Origin: a virus | Length of the DNA: 32,407 nucleotides | IMG/VR virus record: IMGVR_UViG_3300022846_000002 | Location: 1 to 32,407 of that record | Strand: one strand, 5' to 3' | Shown here: in pieces, positions 1 to 7,286 of the stretch | Numbering within the stretch: position 1 is the stretch's first letter | Layout of the letters: every line of letters starts with the position of its first letter | Program-made: the position numbers and the translations under genes | Notes under the pieces: model-generated | Databases searched by the model: none | Told to the model about the DNA's origin: nothing | Seen by the model: only the letters and a program-made list of their open reading frames with translations

Positions 1-305
1 CTGAAGCCCAACAAGAAGCGTGGGAAATGGTTATTGAGACAGCTCCAGAAGGCAAGATTACCGCCCGGCATGTCTCGAAGGTGGTGAGTGATATGCGCGA
101 CATGTATCAGCGGGAATTGAAAAAATGGATCCCGGAGGCGGAGTTTATCAAATATCACGAAAGACCAAAGAGTGCGCCTATTGCAGGAATATCTGAAAGA
201 GGGCAATTTTTTGGATACGGTATTGATCGGAGGGAAACGGGCGTGCCTACATCTGAACCGGCAGGCGGTAGCCCTAATAATGATAAGAACCTTCAGGGTC
301 GATAA
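1..305 (+). CDS. ParB-like protein, C-terminal fragment (5' end outside window)
   Basis: The reading frame is open from the left edge (first full codon at base 3), so this is the C-terminal part of a longer protein. The segment AWEMVIETAPEGKITARHV resembles the region after the nuclease-like domain in phage and plasmid ParB/RepB-family proteins, where a helix-turn-helix binds DNA. From about base 165 the translation becomes low-complexity and unlike the family (ends SPNNDKNLQGR), while another frame becomes protein-like over the same bases. Either the two genes overlap by about 130 bases or a frameshift joins them. The family call rests on one short motif seen here; role in phage DNA partitioning or regulation is inference. 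Confidence 0.55.
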   Translation, partial: EAQQEAWEMVIETAPEGKITARHVSKVVSDMRDMYQRELKKWIPEAEFIKYHERPKSAPIAGISERGQFFGYGIDRRETGVPTSEPAGGSPNNDKNLQGR

Positions 306-534
306 AAACGACGCGAAGGACTTTTGGGGGCATGTAAGAGACGGAGAATTTCTGTCAAGGGACATGCCTGAAATGAAGTTAAGAGAGTTTTTGACAAGAA
401 TTGATAGTGGAGTTCACCATCCAAGTAATCATGAATATGCATATCGATGTTCCTTGGCATGGAACGCGTGCCGAGAGAAACGAAAAACCAGCTTGGCGTA
501 TCGGAAAAACAGCCTGATTCCGAAATTGAAGTAA
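172..534 (+). CDS. conserved phage hypothetical protein (YRCxLAWNAxR motif)
   Basis: 120 aa if started at GTG 172, or 84 aa from ATG 280 (start MIRTFRVDKNDAKDFWG). Neither start has a strong Shine-Dalgarno site. The C-terminal half contains HEYAYRCSLAWNACREKR, a signature I recognise from small uncharacterised phage/plasmid proteins, with a conserved FW-hydrophobic segment ahead of it. No enzymatic motif is visible. It overlaps the end of the ParB-like frame. Because its N-terminal 36 residues are open and protein-like without a clear start, a programmed or mutational frameshift from the upstream gene is a real alternative. Function unknown. Confidence 0.55.
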   Translation: MRLLQEYLKEGNFLDTVLIGGKRACLHLNRQAVALIMIRTFRVDKNDAKDFWGHVRDGEFLSRDMPEMKLREFLTRIDSGVHHPSNHEYAYRCSLAWNACREKRKTSLAYRKNSLIPKLK

Positions 535-553
535 AGATGGGCGAGGGATAAAA

Positions 554-670
554 ATGGGGTGTTGCGGAAAAAAGAATATTAAAGCAATTAGGTATGGGTA
601 CGGGTGGGTGGCAGTCTGTCCGGTGTGTAAACGGGTAATCTACAACTCAAAAACTAAACCGATTTCATGA
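554..670 (+). CDS. 38-aa zinc-ribbon-like peptide
   Basis: ATG at 554 follows a GCGAGGG stretch about nine bases upstream. The product is 38 aa, with a Cys-Cys pair at residues 3-4 and CPVC at residues 23-26, a spacing that suggests a small zinc-binding knuckle. It is basic (several Lys/Arg). Short Cys-pair peptides recur in this phage (3624-3740, 18755-19015, 26275-26439). Function unknown; the coding call rests on start context and the paired cysteines. Confidence 0.5.
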   Translation: MGCCGKKNIKAIRYGYGWVAVCPVCKRVIYNSKTKPIS

Positions 671-758
671 CGTACCTCCTAATGTTGTTAAGGCTTGAGC
701 GGGTCCGTTCCCTCCCCCGGCAGATACGGCCAAAATGGGAGCTTTATTTAGATTGATG

Positions 759-807
759 CCCCGGTTAAATCGGCTACGCCGTTTCACTTCGTGAAAATTT
801 AACGGGG
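759..807 (+). other. stem-loop upstream of Tat-signal gene
   Basis: CCCCGGTTAAAT (759-770) pairs with ATTTAACGGGG (797-807) with one bulged G. A smaller CGGC/GCCG pair sits in the loop. It lies in a 170-base spacer between the 38-aa gene and the gene at 841. There is no T-run after it, so it is not a standard terminator. The rest of the spacer shows nothing I recognise. It could be a processing site or operator. Confidence 0.5.
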
Positions 808-840
808 TAAAATTGTTGATTGGGAAAAGAAGGGGTTGCT

Positions 841-1203
841 ATGAACAGACGTGATTTTTTAGGTATCAGTTTAAAGGCCGCCGCAGCGGCTCCTATTGCT
901 GCTGTGGCAACGATCATAGACACGCCTGACCCGTTGTTAGGGAAAGACATACCGTTAGGGCTGTCCGAGCGAGAACCGCACATTAAAGTTGATGGGACTG
1001 CATTGATTAGTAATAATAAAATTATTGCAGCAAAGCGTTTTGACTCTGGTGGGCGCTATGTAATACCCGGTGATGAACTTTATGTGAAGTGGGAGGTTCA
1101 AGAATATCACCCCGGTTTTAGTGGTGGCGATCCCATTCTTGCAACACCGGAAGAGACAAGACGGTTTGCCCTAAAGAAGATTGCTGAGAGTGAAGAGGCA
1201 TAA
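841..1203 (+). CDS. small exported protein with twin-arginine (Tat) signal
   Basis: ATG 841 is chosen because AAGAAGGGG lies just upstream and it gives an N-terminus NRRDFLGISLKAAAAAPIAA: a twin-arginine motif (RRDFLG) followed by an Ala-rich hydrophobic stretch, the hallmark of Tat signal peptides. The mature part (about residues 30-120) has no motif I recognise. A Tat signal implies export in folded form to the periplasm by the host Tat translocase. In a phage this points to an accessory gene acting on the envelope or modifying the host rather than a virion part. It lies four bases upstream of a membrane-protein gene, so the two may be co-translated. Confidence 0.65.
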   Translation: MNRRDFLGISLKAAAAAPIAAVATIIDTPDPLLGKDIPLGLSEREPHIKVDGTALISNNKIIAAKRFDSGGRYVIPGDELYVKWEVQEYHPGFSGGDPILATPEETRRFALKKIAESEEA

Positions 1204-1206
1204 AAG

Positions 1207-1500
1207 ATGGAGACTGTGAAAGAAAAGATGATCCTTAGACGGTTGATCCTGGTCCTGGGTATATTGCTTGTCGGGGTGGCGCTTGGGTATTGGTGGCACA
1301 TGATGGCAATAGTAAGGGCCTATGAGTATGTCCAGCCCGCCGGGTACGTTGCCAGCGACCGCGTTAAGGCCGCATTGGAGTATCATGGGATCAGGTTCGC
1401 AGAGTCGGACCCGGACGGGACGCTGTGGTTCGAGAGGGATGGACAGCGGTGTAAGGTGTTTACGGTTGCGTGTCTGAAGGCGGTGGAGAAGAGGCGATGA
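1207..1500 (+). CDS. small membrane-anchored protein
   Basis: 97 aa. Residues about 10-32 (LRRLILVLGILLVGVALGYWW) form one clear transmembrane helix with positive residues before it, predicting N-in/C-out topology. The C-terminal domain (about residues 40-97) is soluble, has two cysteines (RCKVF, VACLKA) and would sit in the periplasm. It starts four bases after the Tat-signal gene and its TGA overlaps a following ATG (ATGA). Function unknown. An envelope role with its neighbour is inference. Confidence 0.6.
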   Translation: METVKEKMILRRLILVLGILLVGVALGYWWHMMAIVRAYEYVQPAGYVASDRVKAALEYHGIRFAESDPDGTLWFERDGQRCKVFTVACLKAVEKRR

Positions 1501-1559
1501 ATTCGGGAACGTGGGTGTTTATTCCACCGATGTATTACTTGTGGGTTTCGTTTAATTAA
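1497..1559 (+). CDS. possible 20-aa hydrophobic peptide
   Basis: ATG overlaps the previous stop as ATGA, and its own stop (TAA 1557-1559) precedes the next gene's ribosome site. Product MNSGTWVFIPPMYYLWVSFN is hydrophobic and aromatic. It fills exactly the gap between two genes in a tightly packed operon, which is the main argument for it. Its size gives no statistical support and it may be spurious. Confidence 0.25.
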   Translation: MNSGTWVFIPPMYYLWVSFN

Positions 1560-1573
1560 TGGGAGGAAGGTGT

Positions 1574-1822
1574 ATGCCAACGGCCAGTGCAAGTCTGAAA
1601 GTTATCCTACTGTGGGAGCATGAGATCGTCGCGGCGGTTAAGGCGTTTGACAGACTGCGGCAGAAAAAGAATCCAACGTCCGAGGAGATCACGGCAGCCT
1701 TCAAAGCTGCTTATACGGCACTATACCATCCGGAGATATTGGATGGTAACCCGTTTGTGATTATGTCTGCAAACCGTGATTTTTTCCCAGGAGGCGCAGA
1801 TGGGCAAGGTGCAGAAGAGTAA
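1574..1822 (+). CDS. hypothetical protein, 82 aa
   Basis: An in-frame ATG at 1559 exists, but ATG 1574 follows a strong GGGAGGAAGG site three bases away and is preferred. The product is mostly helical by composition (KVILLWEHEIVAAVKAFDRLRQKK, then AAFKAAYTALYH). No family recognised. Its last 23 bases overlap the next gene at 1800, and the ribosome site of that gene (AGGAGG) lies inside it, indicating translational coupling. Function unknown. Confidence 0.6.
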   Translation: MPTASASLKVILLWEHEIVAAVKAFDRLRQKKNPTSEEITAAFKAAYTALYHPEILDGNPFVIMSANRDFFPGGADGQGAEE

Positions 1823-1949
1823 ACAGGCGAGGGGGGCCCGGAAAGCGGCGGTGTTTGCCGGGCTGCGGCCGAACACGGGGCATTCGAGCCACCTCCGGCA
1901 GAAGGATGGCCGGGCGGTTGCCCGGTTGCTGGAGCGACGGTATGCGTGA
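1800..1949 (+). CDS. 49-aa basic peptide
   Basis: ATG 1800 is preceded by a textbook AGGAGG five bases upstream. The product is very basic (clusters KVQKSKQARGARK, LLERRYA) with a central GLRPNTGHSSHLRQKDGR segment. This would suit nucleic-acid binding, but no family is recognised. It overlaps the genes on both sides (23 bases upstream, 8 bases downstream), consistent with a coupled early operon. Confidence 0.6.
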   Translation: MGKVQKSKQARGARKAAVFAGLRPNTGHSSHLRQKDGRAVARLLERRYA

Positions 1950-2256
1950 GGTTGTTTTCGATGAGGGTGCAAAAATCATCAAATCTCCGTGGTTGCGGAT
2001 CGCGGAGGCCGCGGCATACTGCGGGATCAGCCGAACCAGTTTCGAAGATCGGTCCTCGGATCTACCCCATGGTGGGAACAGGCGGCTGCGGCTGTATAAT
2101 GTGAGGGTGCTGGACCGGTGGTTGGAGGGACTGCTCGAAGTGCCGTTCGATCCTCCGAAGGTGGTCAAGCGGCGGCGGCGGACGGTTAGGTATCGGGCTG
2201 AGGATGATAAAGATGTGGTTTTGGTGCATCCTACCACAGGGAAAATTTACTCGTAA
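1942..2256 (+). CDS. excisionase/MerR-like helix-turn-helix protein
   Basis: 104 aa. Residues about 14-50 (SPWLRIAEAAAYCGISRTSF, then a basic wing) match the pattern of the winged helix-turn-helix of excisionase/AlpA-type regulators: an 'xxEAAxYxGIS' first helix pair followed by a recognition helix. The C-terminal part has KRRRRTVRYR, a basic tail. Start ATG 1942 overlaps the upstream stop by eight bases. Such proteins bind att or promoter DNA; with a tyrosine recombinase at 3764 a role in excision is plausible, though it could equally be a transcription regulator. Confidence 0.6.
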   Translation: MREVVFDEGAKIIKSPWLRIAEAAAYCGISRTSFEDRSSDLPHGGNRRLRLYNVRVLDRWLEGLLEVPFDPPKVVKRRRRTVRYRAEDDKDVVLVHPTTGKIYS

Positions 2257-2268
2257 GGAGATAGGGTA

Positions 2269-2436
2269 ATGGGGTACGTGGTCCACGAATGCGGCGGCTA
2301 TATGGACGGGGACCCGGAAGATTTTTATTACCATGGGCATGACCGGCAGGTAAGGGATGTAGAGGATGTTGTGTGCGGGGCGGAGAATGAGGATCTGGCG
2401 GAGGCGGGGTTGGTGGAGCTCAATTTTGATGAGTAG
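2269..2436 (+). CDS. 55-aa acidic hypothetical protein
   Basis: ATG 2269 is preceded by TAAGGAGATAGGGT, a good ribosome site (AAGGAG). The product is strongly acidic (many Asp/Glu, ending ELNFDE) with two cysteines (residues 8 and 36). It lies 12 bases after the HTH gene and 12 before the next, so it fits the operon. Small acidic early phage proteins are often inhibitors or DNA mimics, but nothing here shows that. Function unknown. Confidence 0.55.
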   Translation: MGYVVHECGGYMDGDPEDFYYHGHDRQVRDVEDVVCGAENEDLAEAGLVELNFDE

Positions 2437-2448
2437 GGCGGAGATGAG

Positions 2449-2670
2449 ATGGACCGGCGACCCAGTATTATGGTGGAGATCGACGGGATCGAGGAGATCA
2501 CGGATAAAGGGATCCATGTGATACTGCGGGGCGGCAAGAAGCTGGCGTGGCTGCCAAAGGATGAACTGGGCTATCTGCCGGGCGCCGTGGTGGTCCCGGA
2601 ATGGCTGGCCCGGAAGATACGGAGGGGTGGATGTGGACGACTTAATGAAAGCGCTGAAGAGGTTGCATAG
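2449..2670 (+). CDS. hypothetical protein, 73 aa
   Basis: ATG 2449 follows GGCGGAGATGAG. Residues about 8-55 (VEIDGIEEITDKGIHVIL, then LPKDELGYLPGAVVVPEWLA) look like a small beta-rich domain. I recall similar sequences in early regions of phage genomes but no assigned function. The 3' end overlaps the start of the next gene by 38 bases. Confidence 0.55.
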   Translation: MDRRPSIMVEIDGIEEITDKGIHVILRGGKKLAWLPKDELGYLPGAVVVPEWLARKIRRGGCGRLNESAEEVA

Positions 2671-3103
2671 GGCAATGAGGATTTTGACATTAGCGCTGGT
2701 CTTTATGCTGACCTCGGTCATAGCACGCATGTTTAATTTTCCGGAAGTTTTATGCGTTTGGGGTATGGGTTCAACGATAATTATATTTATTGTCATAGTC
2801 ATTCATCGCGACGCATTATCCAGGTTTTGTAGGTGGGCGTGGCCTTTTGTGCTAAAAAAAACGGCCATAAAAATCATCCGAGAAGAAAAAGAGATATCGA
2901 AAACGCAAGAACGGGAACGAATTACCTTTATGAAATATGATGAGCTATTTCAAGACCTGCCCGCGTATGAATTCTCCCGGGATTCTCAGGTTGAGATTTC
3001 AGGGATAGCATTAATAAGCCCCCATGGCCACCCTATGTCAATCAAGAAGTTTCAATACGCTCGATGTGTGATTGAAGACGACCAAGTACACATAACAATA
3101 TAG
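2633..3103 (+). CDS. membrane protein with two transmembrane helices
   Basis: GTG 2633 is chosen because GGAGGGG ends five bases upstream; an ATG at 2645 is the alternative. About residues 17-36 (RILTLALVFMLTSVIARMF) and 42-60 (VWGMGSTIIIFIVIVIH) are hydrophobic helices, followed by a soluble domain of about 95 aa that begins with a charged KxxxxREEKEISKTQERE segment. No family recognised. Two N-terminal helices with a long cytoplasmic tail could suit an exclusion or signalling protein, but this is speculation. Confidence 0.5.
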   Translation: MDDLMKALKRLHRAMRILTLALVFMLTSVIARMFNFPEVLCVWGMGSTIIIFIVIVIHRDALSRFCRWAWPFVLKKTAIKIIREEKEISKTQERERITFMKYDELFQDLPAYEFSRDSQVEISGIALISPHGHPMSIKKFQYARCVIEDDQVHITI

Positions 3104-3119
3104 AGGGAGATAAGTAGAT

Positions 3120-3611
3120 ATGAAATTTGGCATTATGGGGACGCACGGGACGGGTAAGAGCACGTTTGCGAGGGAGATGGCTAAACGGACGAAGGATGAA
3201 TGTAGAGATGGCAGTATGATGCTGATCAGCGGTATTGCGCGGGAGTGTCCGTGGCCCATTAACCGGGATACGAGCGAGGAGGCGCAGAGGTGGATCTGGC
3301 TGAAACAGATGCTGATGGAATTACTGGCGTCGGCTACCGGGGATAATATCATTTGTGACCGGACGGTGCTGGATTCTCTGGTGTATGCCGATGTGGCGGG
3401 GTTAGAGGAAGTGGTTGACGATTATCTGCCGGCGGCCTTGGGGTGGATGGAGGGGTATGATATCGTGTATTGGATGCGGCCGGTGGAGGGGCGGCTGGTA
3501 GAGGATGGCAAGCGGGATGTGGACCCGGCGTTCCAGACGCAGGTGGATGATGTGTTTCGGGACTGGATCCGGATCTATTCAATCCCCGTAACGGAGGTGA
3601 ACGGAAGATAA
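3120..3611 (+). CDS. P-loop nucleotide kinase-like / AAA_28-type ATPase
   Basis: 163 aa. The N-terminus GIMGTHGTGKSTFAREMA is a clear Walker A (GxxGxGKST) directly after the first beta strand, as in thymidylate/deoxynucleoside kinases and the AAA_28 (NadR-like) family. A second conserved segment DNIICDRTVLDSLVYAD (about residues 75-92) matches the DR(T/S)xxDxxxYA motif of these kinases. A C-terminal RDVDPAFQTQVDD would be the lid region. Expected reaction: ATP-dependent phosphorylation of a small substrate, possibly a nucleotide for DNA synthesis. Substrate is not shown. Length suits a single kinase domain. Confidence 0.7.
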   Translation: MKFGIMGTHGTGKSTFAREMAKRTKDECRDGSMMLISGIARECPWPINRDTSEEAQRWIWLKQMLMELLASATGDNIICDRTVLDSLVYADVAGLEEVVDDYLPAALGWMEGYDIVYWMRPVEGRLVEDGKRDVDPAFQTQVDDVFRDWIRIYSIPVTEVNGR

Positions 3612-3623
3612 GGAGGGGTGGGG

Positions 3624-3740
3624 ATGAGCGGATATGTGTTTTGTGAGGCCAGGGGGCAATGGGTACCGGTCGGGGCGTGTCCGAATTGTAAAAAAAGAAA
3701 CCGGAAAAGATGTGCTCATTATGTGAAATCGGTAAAATAG
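3624..3740 (+). CDS. 38-aa zinc-finger-like basic peptide
   Basis: ATG 3624 follows AGGAGGGGTGGGG. The product contains CPNC (residues 19-22) and a further Cys at 30 in a basic stretch (CKKRNRKRC), plus an upstream Cys at 7, suggesting zinc binding and perhaps nucleic-acid contact. It sits between the kinase-like gene and the recombinase in a + strand operon. Function unknown. Confidence 0.5.
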   Translation: MSGYVFCEARGQWVPVGACPNCKKRNRKRCAHYVKSVK

Positions 3741-3763
3741 AGAAGAAAAGGGGGTGGCGGAAC

Positions 3764-4357
3764 ATGGCAAAAGGTGGCAATGGTAATCACCCGAAAAAAG
3801 GTGATTCGATTAAGGTGGATCCGATTAAAAATTTAAAAGATGTGCGTCTGATTAAAAAAATGTTGGCAGATCGACCGCGAGACCTGGCGATCTTTACAGT
3901 GGGCGTCAATACCAACCTGCGGGCATCGGATATACTGAGCCTGCGAGTGGGGCAAGTGCGACACTTGTCTCCCAATGACGAAATTGAGATCAAAGAAAAG
4001 AAGACCCGTAAAAAGAGACGGTTTAATCTTAACGGTGCGGCCGTGATGGCGATCAACGGTCTTCTGGAGGGGCATGCGGGCGAGGACGAGGGCCACCTGT
4101 TTGTCGGGCAGCGGGGGCCTTTGACTGTGAGTACCGTGAATAACATGGTTAAGGCCTGGTGCAGAGAGATTAACCTGAAGGGTAATTATGGGAGCCATAC
4201 ACTGCGGAAGACCTGGGGGTATCATCAGAGGGTTACGTTTGGCGTGGACCTGCCCAGGCTCATGGTCTGCTTTAATCATTCATCGCAAGCGCAGACATTG
4301 GAGTATCTGTGTATCCAGCCGGAAGAGATCAAGAATGTATATGAAAACGAAATATAG
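3764..4357 (+). CDS. minimal tyrosine recombinase (catalytic domain only)
   Basis: Started at ATG 3764 (after GGGGGTGGCGG); 197 aa. All catalytic residues of the tyrosine recombinase family are visible: Arg53 in TNLRASD, a Lys near 79-80, His145-x-x-Arg148 in SHTLRKTWGY, His172 in FNHSS and the nucleophile Tyr181 in TLEYL. Typical phage integrases are 300-400 aa; here the arm-binding and core-binding domains are missing or reduced to about 20 residues. It would catalyse strand exchange at att-like sites or resolve dimers. It is not an integron integrase by length. No att site was identified beside it. Confidence 0.85.
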   Translation: MAKGGNGNHPKKGDSIKVDPIKNLKDVRLIKKMLADRPRDLAIFTVGVNTNLRASDILSLRVGQVRHLSPNDEIEIKEKKTRKKRRFNLNGAAVMAINGLLEGHAGEDEGHLFVGQRGPLTVSTVNNMVKAWCREINLKGNYGSHTLRKTWGYHQRVTFGVDLPRLMVCFNHSSQAQTLEYLCIQPEEIKNVYENEI

Positions 4358-4378
4358 CGGATACTGAGGCGGGGCGAG

Positions 4379-7243
4379 ATGGCTGGATTATTCGACCGGG
4401 TAAAAGACCTGGTGAACATCGTAACATATATTAGTTCAGAGACAGGGGTTGACGCGAAGCGGGCCGGAAGCGGGTCGTATAGAGTCAGCCCCTGTCCTTT
4501 TTGCGGTCACAGCGACTGCTTTACGATTAACGAAAAGGATCAGTTTTTTAAATGCTTCAGCTGCTCGGCCAAGGGAGATGTGATTGAGTTTGAGCAGCAA
4601 TACCGCAACATGGAGCGCCCGCTGGAGGCGGCGAAATCCATAGCAGGCAAGCGGGGGATCCCCGTCCTCGATAATGAGACCGGCGGCGGCACGGCTAAGC
4701 GGCCGAAAGAGAAAGAAAAGGGGGAGGTTGAGCCGCCTGATGCGGGGACAAAGCCGGAGATAGATCCGGACCGGGCACTGGAGGTCCGGCGGATCGCGGC
4801 GGAGTACTACCACGGTCGAATAATGGCGTCGAGGACGGCGCTGGCGTACCAGACGGACGTGCGGCAGCATAGCAGGGAGATCGTGGAGCGCTTTAAGATA
4901 GGCCTGGGCGGCGGCGGCCTGATTGGACATTGCAGGGGGCAGGATGTGACCGTCGCGGAATTGATAGCTGTCGGCCTGGTGAGAGAGCAAAAAAACACAG
5001 GGTTCAGGTCTGTGGTGAATGCGGGAATTACAGTATATCCCCATTTCAGCGGTGACAACATCCTGTTTTTTTCGTTAAAGGATCCTGAAAAGAAAAAAAA
5101 GTGGCAGTTAAAAAAGGAGTGCGCCCCGGAGGGATGGCTCTGTTATGGCCAGGACGCATTAGAGCAGGACGAGCCGGTGATTATAACGGAAGGAGAAAAC
5201 GACCGGATCACGGTGATGGACCTGGGACGATATGAACACGCCATAGCCACAATTGCGTCATACAACGAGCCTGCGATCCTGGAGCGGCTGAAGGCTATTG
5301 CCAAAGGCCGGATATGGTACCTGGCATTCGATAATGACCCTGCGCCACCTAAGTCGGCTGAGGGTGCCGGGGCGCGATATACGCGGCAGTACGCAAATAC
5401 GTTATTGGCCGGGGGCGGTGATGTGCGGGTAATCCGGATCGAGCCTGATCAGCCCGGCACTAAGGTGGACATTGACGATATATTGCGGGCGGCTAAGGAT
5501 CCGAAGGCGGAACTGGCGCGGTTGAAGGATGAGGCGGAAAAGATCACTAAACCGATTCCTGAACCTGATCCAAATAGGGGTACAAAGGCGGGCTCGGTGC
5601 CTATGTCACGCACACCGCCCGAGGCGTATCAATTTAAGAGTTTCGAGGTCCTGGGCGAGCTGAAAGACGAACGGCTGCTGTTCTGGTCGCGGGTTAATGA
5701 GCGGTTGTATGCGGTGGCGTTGAAAGATCTGAATTTAGATAAACTGACGCAAATCGGGGGGATTGAGGTAGCGGCTAAGGTGGCGCGATCATCCCAGACA
5801 ATGAGTGGCGGCCAGGTGTTGTTTTCCGGCGTCAAGAAAAGACTTATCGTGCAGGCCGGGAAGCGGCAGTTATGGGATCCGGAATATTTAGGCCAGGGAT
5901 TACATAACCTGGGCGATCGGATCTTGCTGGTTGTGGGCGGTAAAGCATGGCTATGGGATGGTAAAGACCTGGTGGAGTGGGAACACCCTGTGATCGAAGG
6001 GCGCCTGATAGACTGGCGCCAAGGGTATGATTGGGTAAGTATGCCGGAGGTGCTAAAGTTATTAAAAAAAATGGACAGGGCCGCGGCGAACAGTATCCTG
6101 GAAGAACTATTGAATATATTTTTCCAGTGGGGACTCTCGGGTAAGCTGGATGTGTGGCTGCTGGTGGGCTGGTATCTGGCCCAATGGGTGCAGTCTATAT
6201 GGGCGTGGCGGCCGCACCTGTGGTTGACCGGCACGTCAGGCAGCGGGAAATCAATCATGAAAGAACTCATGACTATATTGGGCGGACGGCTGGCTCTGCC
6301 GTGTGAGGGGCAGACATTGACTGAGCCGGGCCTGCGACAGAGTATCGGATGTGACTCGGTCCTGGTGGCAATCGACGAAATAGAGAAAAGCGAACATAGA
6401 GATAAAATTATCTACTTCATAAGATCTGCCGGCCGTGGGGGCATTACCCGAAAGGGGTCTTCCGGGCAGAAAGCAGTGGCGGCCACATTGAAACATATGG
6501 TGTTTTTGGGCAGTGTTGAACGTGGATTGTATCGCGCTGCGGAAAACAGTAGATACCTGGCCATCGAAACGAAAAAATTATCTACTTGTCAACCGAAGTT
6601 TCCGAGTAGTTCGGAGGCTGAAAAGATCCGGATCAGGATTGTTGTATATGTCCTCTGGGCCTCGTTTCAGGCAAGGGGGCTGGTGGCTAATATAGGTAAG
6701 ATCGGGGATAATGATCCAAGGTTTGTGGAGTCCTTATCTGTCGCGTTCAGCATGGCTGCAGTATCGTTTGATCAACCAGGGGAGCAAATAACGAGGCTGT
6801 TGGCTGACTACTTAACGGAATGGCGGGAGCGGTTCGAAGGTGGGACGCTGGAGGATGAGGCGAAGTTGGTAGAGGATATTATGATGGCCCAGGTGCGGTT
6901 ACCGGAGGAGGTGGACGGTGAGTTGAGGTCAGATGGCTACGAATCATCCAAAACGCTCTACGTAACTCGGACTGTGTCCCAGCTCGTAAGTAAGGAGCAG
7001 ATGACCGAGGAGTCGAAGAAAGTCCTGGAAGCAAACGGTGTGAAGGCCGTTAAAGACGGCGACAAAGGCCTATTCCTACACCCTGATACAGTCGTAAAGG
7101 CGTTGTTGGCGCGGACCCAATGGCAAGGGCTCAACATTAGAGATATGCTATTGAGGATTGCCGGGGCCAAGGCTAAACAGTTGCGACTGGGCGGCTCACC
7201 TCTCCGGGGGGTGTTGGTCCCATGGGGCATAATTGGGTTGTAA
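4379..7243 (+). CDS. primase / P-loop replicative ATPase fusion
   Basis: 954 aa. Residues 39-62 carry a CHC2-type zinc ribbon (CPFC, then C47, then KCFSC followed by AKGD), as in DnaG and T7 gp4-like primases. A Toprim-like region follows: EPVIITEGENDRITVM at about 265 (acidic Glu) and LAFDND at about 315. The C-terminal half has a Walker A (TGTSGSGKS, about 617-626) and Walker B (LVAIDEIE, about 661), like D5/DUF927-type helicase domains used by phage and plasmid primases. Expected role: priming and unwinding at the phage fork. It starts 21 bases after the recombinase stop and is followed by the putative origin. Confidence 0.8.
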   Translation: MAGLFDRVKDLVNIVTYISSETGVDAKRAGSGSYRVSPCPFCGHSDCFTINEKDQFFKCFSCSAKGDVIEFEQQYRNMERPLEAAKSIAGKRGIPVLDNETGGGTAKRPKEKEKGEVEPPDAGTKPEIDPDRALEVRRIAAEYYHGRIMASRTALAYQTDVRQHSREIVERFKIGLGGGGLIGHCRGQDVTVAELIAVGLVREQKNTGFRSVVNAGITVYPHFSGDNILFFSLKDPEKKKKWQLKKECAPEGWLCYGQDALEQDEPVIITEGENDRITVMDLGRYEHAIATIASYNEPAILERLKAIAKGRIWYLAFDNDPAPPKSAEGAGARYTRQYANTLLAGGGDVRVIRIEPDQPGTKVDIDDILRAAKDPKAELARLKDEAEKITKPIPEPDPNRGTKAGSVPMSRTPPEAYQFKSFEVLGELKDERLLFWSRVNERLYAVALKDLNLDKLTQIGGIEVAAKVARSSQTMSGGQVLFSGVKKRLIVQAGKRQLWDPEYLGQGLHNLGDRILLVVGGKAWLWDGKDLVEWEHPVIEGRLIDWRQGYDWVSMPEVLKLLKKMDRAAANSILEELLNIFFQWGLSGKLDVWLLVGWYLAQWVQSIWAWRPHLWLTGTSGSGKSIMKELMTILGGRLALPCEGQTLTEPGLRQSIGCDSVLVAIDEIEKSEHRDKIIYFIRSAGRGGITRKGSSGQKAVAATLKHMVFLGSVERGLYRAAENSRYLAIETKKLSTCQPKFPSSSEAEKIRIRIVVYVLWASFQARGLVANIGKIGDNDPRFVESLSVAFSMAAVSFDQPGEQITRLLADYLTEWRERFEGGTLEDEAKLVEDIMMAQVRLPEEVDGELRSDGYESSKTLYVTRTVSQLVSKEQMTEESKKVLEANGVKAVKDGDKGLFLHPDTVVKALLARTQWQGLNIRDMLLRIAGAKAKQLRLGGSPLRGVLVPWGIIGL

Positions 7244-7263
7244 TTTTTTTTGTTTTCCCGTAG

Positions 7264-7286
7264 CCCTCTTTATTGAAAAGGGTTTT
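7264..7286 (+). terminator. weak terminator-like hairpin after primase gene
   Basis: CCCTCTTT and AAAAGGG form a short A/T-rich stem with a TATTG-type loop, followed by TTTTG. It lies about 20 bases after the primase stop. The stem is weak, so efficiency is doubtful. Confidence 0.35.

Noticed and set aside
759-807. GTTAAAT/ATTTAAC palindrome as a sixth attC site
   Set aside because: The boxes are in the opposite order to attC (GTTRRRY first) and no cassette layout surrounds it; kept only as a stem-loop.
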